This document shows positions 17,699 through 25,462 of a stretch of DNA of 64,000 bases, piece after piece; positions within the stretch are counted from its first letter, which is position 1, and every line of letters starts with the position of its first letter. The DNA lies in assembly GCF_011759705.1 (NCBI RefSeq), contig NZ_JAAOZF010000001.1, positions 1,876,690 through 1,940,689 of the forward strand. The letters are read 5' to 3'. Below the pieces are notes generated by a model that was not told the origin of the DNA, made no database searches, and saw nothing but the letters and a program-made list of their open reading frames with translations. Source of the DNA: Microbacterium ulmi. GTDB taxonomy: Bacteria; Actinomycetota; Actinomycetes; Actinomycetales; Microbacteriaceae. The position numbers were made by a program, and so were the translations under genes.

Positions 17699-18147
17699 TG
17701 GGCGATGTGAAGACTCTCGAGGCGGGCGCCGAGATCGCCGGCGCACGCAAGGTGGCGACGGCCCAGCGCATCTTCTGGTACGGCTCCGGGTTCATGACGG
17801 CCAACGCCGGCGAGCGCCGGGAGGTCATCACCAACATCCACACGGACGACGAGTTCGCCCGTGAGCAGGGATTCTCGGCGGCGATCGCGGACGGCATGAT
17901 GTCGGCCAACTGGATCTCGTCGATGCTCATCACGACGTTCGGCGCCGACGCGATCGCCCGCGGGCACCTGCGCACGAAGTTCATCAGGCCGATCTACGTC
18001 GACGAGGGGATCACTCCCCGGGCTCGCGTGATCTCCGTCACCCGGCAACCGGACGGCTCCGACAGGTTCGAGCTCGAGGTGTGGGCAGACGACGACGAAG
18101 GCGTCAAGCGGACCGTCGGCGACTACGCCGTCACGGTCGACCGCTGA
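17698..18147 (+). CDS. MaoC-like dehydratase subunit B, copy 2
   Basis: This 149-residue protein is a paralogue of the 16646 product, shorter at the N-terminus. The loop reads NIHTDDEFAREQGFSAAIAD; again the Asp of the usual GDxNPxH motif is replaced (Val) while His is kept. The ATG overlaps the previous stop (TGATG), repeating the arrangement of copy 1. It is followed after 41 bases by the ABC binding protein. Confidence 0.8.
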   Translation: MGDVKTLEAGAEIAGARKVATAQRIFWYGSGFMTANAGERREVITNIHTDDEFAREQGFSAAIADGMMSANWISSMLITTFGADAIARGHLRTKFIRPIYVDEGITPRARVISVTRQPDGSDRFELEVWADDDEGVKRTVGDYAVTVDR

Positions 18148-18188
18148 CACGGGTGGCGACGGTCGCCCAGACACCAGGAGGAAGAGCA

Positions 18189-19238
18189 ATGAAGCGAATC
18201 CACAGAGCAGCCCTTGCGGGCCTCGTCCTGTCCGCCCTGTTCGCCACAGCAGCGTGCTCCGGTGCGCCGACGGCGGGGCCCAGTGACAGCGCCGAGCCGG
18301 ACGAGGTCACGCCGGGGACCGTCAATGTGTACACGAGCGAGCTGCTGACGTACTCGGAGGCGATCGACGCCGCGTTCATGTCCGCGACGCCGCACCAGGT
18401 CATCACAGCGCCCCGCGTGGTCGCGGCCGAGCTGATCCAGCGGATCGAGGCGGAGCAGGCCGCGGGAGGCGTCCAGGCGGACGTCCTCCAGATCGCCGAC
18501 AAGTCGATCTGGACGGCGCATCCGGACTGGTTCCTCGACCTCGAGGACCTCGGCCTGGAGAACTACGACGCATATCCCGACGACTCGAAGTGGCAGGGCA
18601 AGTGCGTCGCGACCGTCATCCAGGCGGGCGGCTTCGTCTACAACACGAGCCTCGTCGACGAGGCACATGCGCCCAAGACCTGGGAGGATCTGCTCGATCC
18701 CTACTTCAAGGACAAGCTGGCCCTCACGGATCCCCGCACGTCCGCGCCGTACATGTCGTGGGCGTTGAGGATGATGGATGAGTACGGCGCCGACTACCTG
18801 AAGGGGATCGCCGCTCAGAACCCGGTCCTGTTCGACAGTGCATCGCCCGCGGCTCAGGACGTCGCGGCCGGCGCGCACCTCGTGAACGTGCAGGGCTTCG
18901 CGAGCAACTCGTCCGAGCTCATCGAGCAGGGCGCGCCGCTGAAATGGGTGCCGGGGTCCGACCCGTCGACCGGCCAGGTCACGTGCACGGGCATCTTCGC
19001 CGGGACGAAGAACCTCGATGCCGCGAAGGCGTACCTGGACTTCCTGATGACGGCGGACGCGCAGTCCGTCGGCTGCACCGGGATCGCGGCGGGTTCGCCT
19101 CTCGGGAACATCCCGAACTGCATCGAGCTTCCTGAAGGATGGGAGGCGAGCCCGATCGACCCCGAGACGGGACAGTTCGTCGGCGTCGACGATCAGGCCC
19201 TTGTCAGCGAAGCCCTCGCGGCACTCGGACTCGAGTAG
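18189..19238 (+). CDS. ABC transporter substrate-binding lipoprotein
   Basis: This 349-residue lipoprotein has a signal peptide with lipobox ATAAC and acylated Cys23. The mature part is a type II periplasmic-binding fold of the FbpA/AfuA-like group (NVYTSELLTYSEAIDAAF, then a hinge near FVYNTSLVDEAHAPKTWEDL). That group binds ferric iron, but also phosphonates, polyamines and organic acids. The context of catabolic CoA enzymes favours an organic acid here. It is the first gene of an importer with the ATPase and permease downstream, with a strong hairpin between. Confidence 0.88.
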   Translation: MKRIHRAALAGLVLSALFATAACSGAPTAGPSDSAEPDEVTPGTVNVYTSELLTYSEAIDAAFMSATPHQVITAPRVVAAELIQRIEAEQAAGGVQADVLQIADKSIWTAHPDWFLDLEDLGLENYDAYPDDSKWQGKCVATVIQAGGFVYNTSLVDEAHAPKTWEDLLDPYFKDKLALTDPRTSAPYMSWALRMMDEYGADYLKGIAAQNPVLFDSASPAAQDVAAGAHLVNVQGFASNSSELIEQGAPLKWVPGSDPSTGQVTCTGIFAGTKNLDAAKAYLDFLMTADAQSVGCTGIAAGSPLGNIPNCIELPEGWEASPIDPETGQFVGVDDQALVSEALAALGLE

Positions 19239-19261
19239 CGCGTCGTAGAGCAAGCGGCAGC

Positions 19262-19303
19262 GAGCAGACCGACCGTGCCACCCGTGGCGCGGTCGGTCTG
19301 CTC
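19262..19303 (+). terminator. Intra-operon hairpin between binding protein and ATPase
   Basis: A 20-bp stem is formed by 19262-19281 and 19284-19303. The outer 13 bp (GAGCAGACCGACC and its complement) are perfect and the inner part has one G-T wobble. It ends at the base before AAGGAG, the Shine-Dalgarno of the ATPase gene. It probably acts as an attenuator or mRNA-end protector that keeps binding-protein mRNA in excess and limits ATPase translation. Confidence 0.75.
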
Positions 19304-19313
19304 AAGGAGAGTT

Positions 19314-20513
19314 GTGGAGTCCTCAGTGAACCCCCTAGTCCCAGAATCGGTCACGGATGCCGGAACCGCAGTCGGCGAAGAGTCCGCACAGCGCGTCGTC
19401 GTCAGCCTTCGAGGGCTGCAGAAGCGCTTCAAGCGCGCGAGCGGCGAATGGACGGCGGCCGTCGACGGCGTCAGCCTGGACATCCACTCGGGCGAGCTCG
19501 TCGTGCTGCTCGGATCGAGCGGCTGCGGCAAGACGACCACGCTGCGGTGCATCGCGGGGCTCGAGCAGCCCACGGGCGGCGAGGTCGTGGCCGGCGGCCG
19601 CGTCGTGTCATCGTCGGCCGGCATCGTCGTCCCGCCGGAGAAGCGCAACTTCGGGATGATGTTCCAGTCGTACGCCGTGTGGCCCCACATGTCTGTGTTC
19701 GGCAACGTCGCCTATCCGCTCAAGGCCCGCAAGATCTCCAAGGCGCAGATCGAGCAGCGCGTCGGGGCGGTGCTCGATCTCGTCGGCATCGGGCATCTCC
19801 GCGACGAGTATCCGTCCCAGCTCAGCGGCGGCCAGCAGCAGCGCGTCGCCCTCGCACGGTGTCTCGTCGCGGACCCGCAGGTGATCCTGTTCGACGAGCC
19901 GCTGTCGAACGTCGACGCGAAGGTGCGGGAAGACCTCCGGGCCGAGATCCTCGCGATGAAGACGCGGATCGGCTTCGGCGGCGTGTACGTCACGCACGAT
20001 CAGGAGGAGGCGCTCGCGATCGCGGATCGGATCGCCATCATGGATGCCGGGCGCATCGTGCAGATCGGCACGCCCCGCGAGATCTACGGGCGGCCGAACT
20101 CCCTCTTCGTCGCGAACTTCGTCGGGACGATCAACCGCCTCAAGGGCACCGTGACGATAACGGAGCGTGGACGGGTCGTCGTGTCGACCCTGCTCGGCGA
20201 CGTCGTCGTGACGGGCGACGGGATCGTGGAGCGCCTCATCGCGGGCCAGGACGTCTGGGTCGTCATCCGTCCTGAGGCCATCCGCCTCGGCGACGAGGCG
20301 CTCGCGCTGGAGAACACGTGGCGGGGTCGGATCGATCAGGAGACGTTCACGGGCGCATCGGGTCACGTGCGCGTCGCGGTCGGCGATCAGTCGCTGCGGG
20401 TGCGGACGGACGGCGGGCGGCAGTTCGACACGGGAGGCGACCTCGCCGTGGGCGTCGCCGCGGACCGCGTCCGGCTGCTGCTTCCGCACGACTCGGACGG
20501 GGCGGTCAGATGA
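19314..20513 (+). CDS. ABC transporter ATP-binding protein
   Basis: This 399-residue ATPase has Walker A GSSGCGKTTT, signature LSGGQQQRVALARCL, Walker B VILFDEP, the D-loop and the H-loop (YVTHDQEEALAIAD). A C-terminal TOBE-like extension after residue 260 is typical of the FbpC/PotA/MalK group. It energises import of the ligand bound by the 18189 product. The GTG at 19314 is taken as start, four bases after AAGGAG; GTG 19326 is the alternative. Its stop overlaps the permease start (ATGA). Confidence 0.9.
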   Translation: MESSVNPLVPESVTDAGTAVGEESAQRVVVSLRGLQKRFKRASGEWTAAVDGVSLDIHSGELVVLLGSSGCGKTTTLRCIAGLEQPTGGEVVAGGRVVSSSAGIVVPPEKRNFGMMFQSYAVWPHMSVFGNVAYPLKARKISKAQIEQRVGAVLDLVGIGHLRDEYPSQLSGGQQQRVALARCLVADPQVILFDEPLSNVDAKVREDLRAEILAMKTRIGFGGVYVTHDQEEALAIADRIAIMDAGRIVQIGTPREIYGRPNSLFVANFVGTINRLKGTVTITERGRVVVSTLLGDVVVTGDGIVERLIAGQDVWVVIRPEAIRLGDEALALENTWRGRIDQETFTGASGHVRVAVGDQSLRVRTDGGRQFDTGGDLAVGVAADRVRLLLPHDSDGAVR

Positions 20514-22270
20514 GCGCACCCACGATGCCCCTCTCCCTCCGCCGCAGCCGGAGGGTGCCCGCGCCGCTGGAGATCGTGAGCCTCGTACTGAGCCTGGCGC
20601 TGCTCGTCGTCATCCTGTATCCGCTCATCGCGACGCTGGCGAGGTCGTTCATCGTGGACGGCACGCTCGATCTGAGCCCGTTCGCGACCGTGCTCAGCGA
20701 TCCGCAGTTCCTCGAGGCCGCCAGGAACACGGGCATCCTGTTCGTGACGGCAGGGACCCTCGCGATCATCGTCGGGTCGTTCTTCGCCTGGGTCAACGAG
20801 CGCACCGACGCTCGCATGGGTCGCATCGCGACCCTGCTGCCGCTGGTCACCTTCTTCATCCCCACGATCGGAATGGCGATCGGCTGGATGTTCCTCGGCC
20901 AGGAGACGGTCGGCTACGTCAACGTCGCGCTGCGCGCGGTGCTCGGGCTCTTCGGTGTGGAAGCGGAGTCCGGTCCGCTCAACATCGCATCGTGGCCGGG
21001 CATGATCTTCATGTACACGGTCGAGCTCGTCCCCTATGTGTACCTCATCATGTCCGCGGCGCTGCGCAACGTCGATCCCTCGCTCGAGGAGGCGTCCCGG
21101 ATGAGCGGAGCCGGGGCCGCGCGCACAGCTCTGCGCGTGTCGCTGCCGTCCGTCGCGCCCGCCCTGGGATCGGCCGCGCTGATGGTCCTTCTCGTCTCGA
21201 TCTCGCTCCTCTCGATCCCTCTGACGATCGGCACGACCGCGCGGATCCCGGTGCTCTCGGTCTACGTCGTGAGGCTCTCGCACGAGATCCCCGGGCGCAT
21301 CCCCGAGGTCGTGGCGATCAGCGTGCTCATCGTGATCGTGGTGACGGCCGCCGTCCTGCTGAACTACCGGATGGGGCGAGGGTCACGGCATGCGACGATC
21401 GGCGGCAAGTCGGGCGGGGGCGCCGTCGTGAAGCTCGGACCGCTCGGCTGGGTGGCGCGCGGACTGATGATCGCCTATCTCCTGATCGCCGCCGTGCTGC
21501 CGATCCTCGCCCTCGTCGTCGTCGCCCTGCAGCCGTACTGGAGCGGAACGATCGACTTCTCGACGCTGAGCTTCCAGCACTTCGGGAACTTCCTGTTCGC
21601 GCCCTTCAACCAGGCGCGATCGGCCCTTGTGAACAGCCTCGAACTGGGCCTCATCGCGGCGACGGTGCTCATGCTGTTCGCCACCATCACGGTGACCTAC
21701 GCGGCGCAGAGCCGCAAGAGCATCGTGTCGGGGGCGATCCGCTTCGGCACCAAGCTCCCCAGCGCCATCTCGCACCTCGTGATCGCGATCTCGCTGTTGA
21801 TCGCCCTCGGCGGCGCGCCGTTCTTCCTCAAGGGCTCCTACGTCATCCTCGTCATCGCGTACCTCGTCATCTACATCCCGCAGGCGTCCATCTCCGCCGA
21901 GTCGGCCAGAGCCCAGGTCGGAGAGGAGCTGCTCGAGGCGTCGACGATGGCAGGCGCAGGCAGCGCCCGGACGATGTCGCGCATCATGACCCCCCTCATG
22001 GCGCCCGGCCTGGTCTCCGGGTGGGCGCTCGTGTTCGTGCTCGTGTTCGGCGAGCTCACGGCGGCGGCCATCCTGTCAGGACCGAGCAACCTCGTCGTCG
22101 GCGCCGTCATCTTCAACATCTGGGACTCCGGCATCTTCGCCCAGCTCGCCGTGCTCGGCACGGCGATCTGCGTCGTGACGGGCGCCGTCGTGGGCACGGT
22201 CATGCTCGTGCGGCCGCGCCGTCGCGGCCGTCGTCGGCCGCTCCCGCAGATCGAGACGCCGATCCACTGA
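20510..22270 (+). CDS. ABC transporter permease, fused double-domain (FbpB type)
   Basis: This 586-residue protein contains two BPD_transp_1 domains in tandem, each with about six membrane helices and an EAA loop (EEASRMSGAGAARTALRVSLP and EASTMAGAGSARTMSRIMTP). Such fused permeases are the rule in FbpB-like importers and form the whole membrane channel. It follows the ATPase with a four-base overlap and ends the operon. A basic tail (RPRRRGRRRP) closes the protein. Confidence 0.9.
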   Translation: MSAPTMPLSLRRSRRVPAPLEIVSLVLSLALLVVILYPLIATLARSFIVDGTLDLSPFATVLSDPQFLEAARNTGILFVTAGTLAIIVGSFFAWVNERTDARMGRIATLLPLVTFFIPTIGMAIGWMFLGQETVGYVNVALRAVLGLFGVEAESGPLNIASWPGMIFMYTVELVPYVYLIMSAALRNVDPSLEEASRMSGAGAARTALRVSLPSVAPALGSAALMVLLVSISLLSIPLTIGTTARIPVLSVYVVRLSHEIPGRIPEVVAISVLIVIVVTAAVLLNYRMGRGSRHATIGGKSGGGAVVKLGPLGWVARGLMIAYLLIAAVLPILALVVVALQPYWSGTIDFSTLSFQHFGNFLFAPFNQARSALVNSLELGLIAATVLMLFATITVTYAAQSRKSIVSGAIRFGTKLPSAISHLVIAISLLIALGGAPFFLKGSYVILVIAYLVIYIPQASISAESARAQVGEELLEASTMAGAGSARTMSRIMTPLMAPGLVSGWALVFVLVFGELTAAAILSGPSNLVVGAVIFNIWDSGIFAQLAVLGTAICVVTGAVVGTVMLVRPRRRGRRRPLPQIETPIH

Positions 22271-22272
22271 CG

Positions 22273-22321
22273 CAGGCGCCGGTCCGGGGCTCAGGTCTCG
22301 ATCGGCGCCTGGCCGGTTGAT
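22273..22321. terminator. Possible bidirectional terminator between permease and LacI
   Basis: CAGGCGCCG at 22273-22281 and CGGCGCCTG at 22313-22321 are perfect complements separated by 31 bases. They lie at the meeting point of the rightward permease gene and the leftward lacI gene, partly inside the lacI 3' end. The long loop makes this call weak. Confidence 0.3.
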
Positions 22322-23298
22322 CCGCGCACCATGAGCTCGGGCGAGTAGCGGCGGCTCTCGAAGGGCAGGTCGGGGTCGTCGAGCCTGCGCAGGAGCATCG
22401 AGACCGCGACGTCCGCCATCACGCGGAGCGGCTGGCGCACCGTCGTGAGATCGTACGCGGGCCAGCTCGACATGCCGATGTCGTCGTACCCGACGATCGA
22501 CAGCTGTCCGGGCACGGCGATCCCGAGGTCGCGGGCGGCGTCGATCGCGCCGAAGGCCAGAAGGTCGTTCGCGCAGAGGAGTGCGGTGGGCCTGTCCGGC
22601 TCGGACAGCATCGCGGCCGCCTCCGCGTAGGCGGCGTCGTGGGTCGCGTCGCTCGTGACGTCGAACTTCGCGTCGACCGTGATCCCGTGCTGCGCGAGCT
22701 CGGCGATGAAGCCGGAGCGGCGCTCCTGGTTCGTGCTCACCTGGGGAATGCCGCCCAGCACACCTACGCGCCGATGACCGAGCTCGACGAGATGTCGCAC
22801 CGCCGCTTTCGTGCCGCGGGCGTGGTCGCTCGTCAGCTGGTCGCACGCGACGTCGTCGAGCGAACGGTTCACCAGCACGATGGGAGCACGGCGGTCGAGA
22901 GCTTCCTTGAGCGCGGTCGAGCCGTAGCTCGCGGTCGTGAAGATCAGGCCGTCGACGAGCTGATCGCGCATGCCGTAGACCGCCTCCTCCTCGAACCCGC
23001 CGTGGACGAAGCTCCACAGCAGCATCCTCTTGCCCGCCTTGTGCAGTGCGAGACCGATGGACTCGAGAAGCTCGGGATAGAAGGGATTCGTGATGCGCCC
23101 GACGACGACCCCGATGACGTTCGTCTTGGTTCCTCGCATCGCCCGCGCCGCCGGATTGGGCGTGTATCCGGTCTCGTCGAGGACCTTCTGCACGCGCGCG
23201 CGCACGGCCCCGCTGACCTCGGGCCTGTTCTGGAGCACGCGCGACACGGTCGACTGCGAGACCCCGGCCAGGCGCGCGATATCGCGGCTCGTCACCAC
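22291..23298 (-). CDS. LacI-family transcriptional regulator
   Basis: The N-terminal helix-turn-helix and hinge (SRDIARLAGVSQSTVSRVLQ, then PNPAARAMRGTKTNVIGVVV) and the periplasmic-binding-like effector domain define a LacI repressor of about 336 residues. The start is taken as GTG 23298 because GGAGG lies eight bases upstream; ATG 23313 is the other option and adds five residues. It sits between the two groups of TACGTA palindromes (10865, 12292, 16088; 24430), which have the central CG expected of LacI operators, so it is the best candidate for their repressor. Confidence 0.9.
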   Translation of the reverse strand: MVTSRDIARLAGVSQSTVSRVLQNRPEVSGAVRARVQKVLDETGYTPNPAARAMRGTKTNVIGVVVGRITNPFYPELLESIGLALHKAGKRMLLWSFVHGGFEEEAVYGMRDQLVDGLIFTTASYGSTALKEALDRRAPIVLVNRSLDDVACDQLTSDHARGTKAAVRHLVELGHRRVGVLGGIPQVSTNQERRSGFIAELAQHGITVDAKFDVTSDATHDAAYAEAAAMLSEPDRPTALLCANDLLAFGAIDAARDLGIAVPGQLSIVGYDDIGMSSWPAYDLTTVRQPLRVMADVAVSMLLRRLDDPDLPFESRRYSPELMVRGSTGQAPIET

Positions 23299-23377
23299 GT
23301 CCAGCACCTCCATCGCACGCCGGGGTGAGCGCCGGACCACGAATCACCGCGACGCAACCTTGTCGGCGTCGCGCGCA

Positions 23378-24394
23378 TCACTCTACTCCAGGACGTGGGC
23401 TCGCCCACGCGCCGCGCACGGCGTCGAGCGCACGCGCCGTCCGCAGCGACTGGGCGGGAGCCACGAGGGGCGGCGCACCGTCGAGCACGACGTCGGCGAA
23501 GTGCTCCACCTGTGCGACGTACTGGCTCTCGAAGGGCCACTCGGTGCGCGTGAGCGTGCCCGACCGATCCGTGACGTCCAGCGTCAGCGGGGCATCCGTC
23601 CTCCGTGTCCGGAAGGCGACCGGCAGCCGGATGCGTCCCTTCGTCCCGAAGACCTCCACCTCCGACCCGCCCGCGGTCTCCATCGTCGCGAACAGATGAC
23701 CCGTCGCGGAGCCGAAGTCGAGCGCCGCCGTCACGGTCGTCTCGACCTCGAGCCCCGGCAGTGCCGTGCGCGAGGCCGTGACGTCCGACGGCTCGCCATC
23801 GGCGAAGAGAAGGAGCGCGTCCGTGCAGTAGCAGCCGAGGTCGGCGAGCGCACCGCCGCCGAGCGCGGACGAGAAGCGGAATGTGGATGCTGCGACCTGG
23901 GGATCGTCGAGCCCCCGGGAGCGCACCGCATAGGACGCTCGCACATGCCGCACGTCGCCGATCGCATCGTCCGCGAGCAGCTCGAGGATCCGGCGGACCC
24001 GCGGGCTGTACCGCCACATGAGCGCCTCGAGCAGGACGCGGCCGTGCGTGCGCGCCGCATCCGTCATCTCCTGCACGTCGGCGGCGCGCAGCCCGAGGGG
24101 CTTCTCGCACAGCACGTGCTTGCCGGCCGCGAGAGCGGCGAGCGACCACTCGCGGTGCTCGCTGTTGGGAAGGGCGATGTAGACCGCATCGATGTCGGGG
24201 TCCTCGACGAGCGCGCGGTACGAGCCGAGGGCGCGCACGCCGCCGAGCTCGCTCGCGAGCTCGGTCGCCGCATCCTGCCGACGGCTCGCGATGGCTGCGA
24301 GGCGCGATCGGGACGAGGCCAGCAGGGTCGGCCCCATCTCCTGTCGTGCGATGGCCCCGGCCCCGAGGATGCCCCACCGTATGTAGTCACTCAT
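23378..24394 (-). CDS. Gfo/Idh/MocA-family oxidoreductase
   Basis: This 338-residue enzyme has the N-terminal Rossmann motif GILGAGAIA, the NAD(P)-side CEKPLGL motif that carries the conserved Lys, and a C-terminal alpha/beta domain with GGGALADLGCYCTDAL. Relatives oxidise or epimerise sugars, inositols and dihydrodiols. It is transcribed away from the D-2-hydroxyacid dehydrogenase, with the TACGTA operator in the 65-base spacer, so both are probably under the same repressor. Substrate unknown. Confidence 0.88.
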   Translation of the reverse strand: MSDYIRWGILGAGAIARQEMGPTLLASSRSRLAAIASRRQDAATELASELGGVRALGSYRALVEDPDIDAVYIALPNSEHREWSLAALAAGKHVLCEKPLGLRAADVQEMTDAARTHGRVLLEALMWRYSPRVRRILELLADDAIGDVRHVRASYAVRSRGLDDPQVAASTFRFSSALGGGALADLGCYCTDALLLFADGEPSDVTASRTALPGLEVETTVTAALDFGSATGHLFATMETAGGSEVEVFGTKGRIRLPVAFRTRRTDAPLTLDVTDRSGTLTRTEWPFESQYVAQVEHFADVVLDGAPPLVAPAQSLRTARALDAVRGAWASPRPGVE

Positions 24395-24397
24395 CGC

Positions 24398-24441
24398 TTG
24401 GGAGGATAACGCAGGATGGGGTATGGTGAGAATACGTATTC
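24398..24441 (+). promoter_or_regulatory. Promoter and LacI-type operator in divergent spacer
   Basis: TTGGGA (24398-24403), 18 bases and TATGGT (24422-24427) form a possible promoter for the rightward gene. Two bases on lies GAATACGTATTC (24430-24441), identical to the site at 10865. The palindrome could act on both the rightward dehydrogenase (ATG 24460) and the leftward Gfo/Idh/MocA gene (ATG 24394). Confidence 0.6.
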
Positions 24442-24459
24442 AGAAGATGGGGATGAGCG

Positions 24460-25404
24460 ATGAGGCTCCTGTTGCCTTCCTGGCCGCCGATGGCACCGAA
24501 CCTTCCGGACGACGTGCAGACCGCCCTGTACGAGGCCGACCAGCGGCTGCCCGAAGAGTTGCGCGACGCCGACGCGGTCGTGCTCTGGGGGAACACCGAT
24601 GAGCGCCTGCGGGAGCTCGCGGGAGACCTTCCGCGCGTGCGATGGGTCCAGGGGCTCATGTCGGGCATGGATCGCGTCCACAGGGCGGGATTCGCCCCCG
24701 ACGCGATCATGTCGTCGGGCCAGGGGACGCACGATGGCCCCGTCGCCGAGCACGCGCTGGCGATGATCCTGAGCGCGACGCGCCGGCTCGACCTGGCGAG
24801 GGACGACCAGCGTGCGCACGTATGGGGCACACGACTGAGCGGACGCCAGCCGCTCGACAACTCAGACGGGCTGCGGACGCTCCGCGGGGCGTCGGTGCTG
24901 ATCTGGGGCTTCGGCTCGATCGCCGCTCGCCTCGCCCCCATGCTCACGCTGCTCGGCGCGGAGGTGCGCGGGATCGCGACGACGGCGGGCCCCCGCGGGG
25001 GTTACGACGTGTTCACCGCCGAGTCGCTGGAGCGCCTGCTGCCCGAGACCGACATCCTTGTCTCGATCCTCCCGGGAACGGCCGCGACCAGGCACGCGCT
25101 CGAGGCGACGCTTCTGAGCCTGCTGCCGCCCCGCGCATGGATCGTGAACGTGGGTCGGGGCGGGACGATCGACGAGGACGCCCTGCTCGACGCGCTCACG
25201 GAGGGACGGCTCGCGGGCGCTGCGCTCGACGTCTTCGGCACCGAGCCGTTGCCCCTCGACTCGCCCCTCTGGGACGCACCCAACCTCATCATCACGCCGC
25301 ATGTCGCGGGGACGCGGCCCCTCGGGGCTGAGCGCCTGATCGAGGAGAACGTGCGGGCGTTCCTGGCCGGGGCGCCGCTTCGCAACGCCGTGGTCCGGCC
25401 GTGA
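24460..25404 (+). CDS. D-2-hydroxyacid dehydrogenase
   Basis: This 314-residue NAD(P)-dependent dehydrogenase of the D-isomer family shows VLIWGFGSIAARLAPML as nucleotide-binding loop, VNVGRGGTIDEDAL with the catalytic Arg region, and TPHVAGTRP with the catalytic His. It interconverts 2-keto acids and D-2-hydroxyacids, for instance hydroxypyruvate/D-glycerate. The Hyi-like isomerase in the same proposed regulon would supply or use such a compound. The start at 24460 has GGGGATGAGCG upstream, a weak Shine-Dalgarno. Confidence 0.88.
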   Translation: MRLLLPSWPPMAPNLPDDVQTALYEADQRLPEELRDADAVVLWGNTDERLRELAGDLPRVRWVQGLMSGMDRVHRAGFAPDAIMSSGQGTHDGPVAEHALAMILSATRRLDLARDDQRAHVWGTRLSGRQPLDNSDGLRTLRGASVLIWGFGSIAARLAPMLTLLGAEVRGIATTAGPRGGYDVFTAESLERLLPETDILVSILPGTAATRHALEATLLSLLPPRAWIVNVGRGGTIDEDALLDALTEGRLAGAALDVFGTEPLPLDSPLWDAPNLIITPHVAGTRPLGAERLIEENVRAFLAGAPLRNAVVRP

Positions 25405-25462
25405 TCGCCGTCGACGCATGTGACGGACGACCGCTCGCCGACGGTCGGGACAGGAGGTTCGG

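Noticed and set aside
18189..22270. Ferric iron importer (FbpABC) as the function of the ABC transporter
   Set aside because: The fold group fits, but the operon holds CoA-ester enzymes and a LacI-type operator, with no iron-response site seen. Kept only as an alternative.
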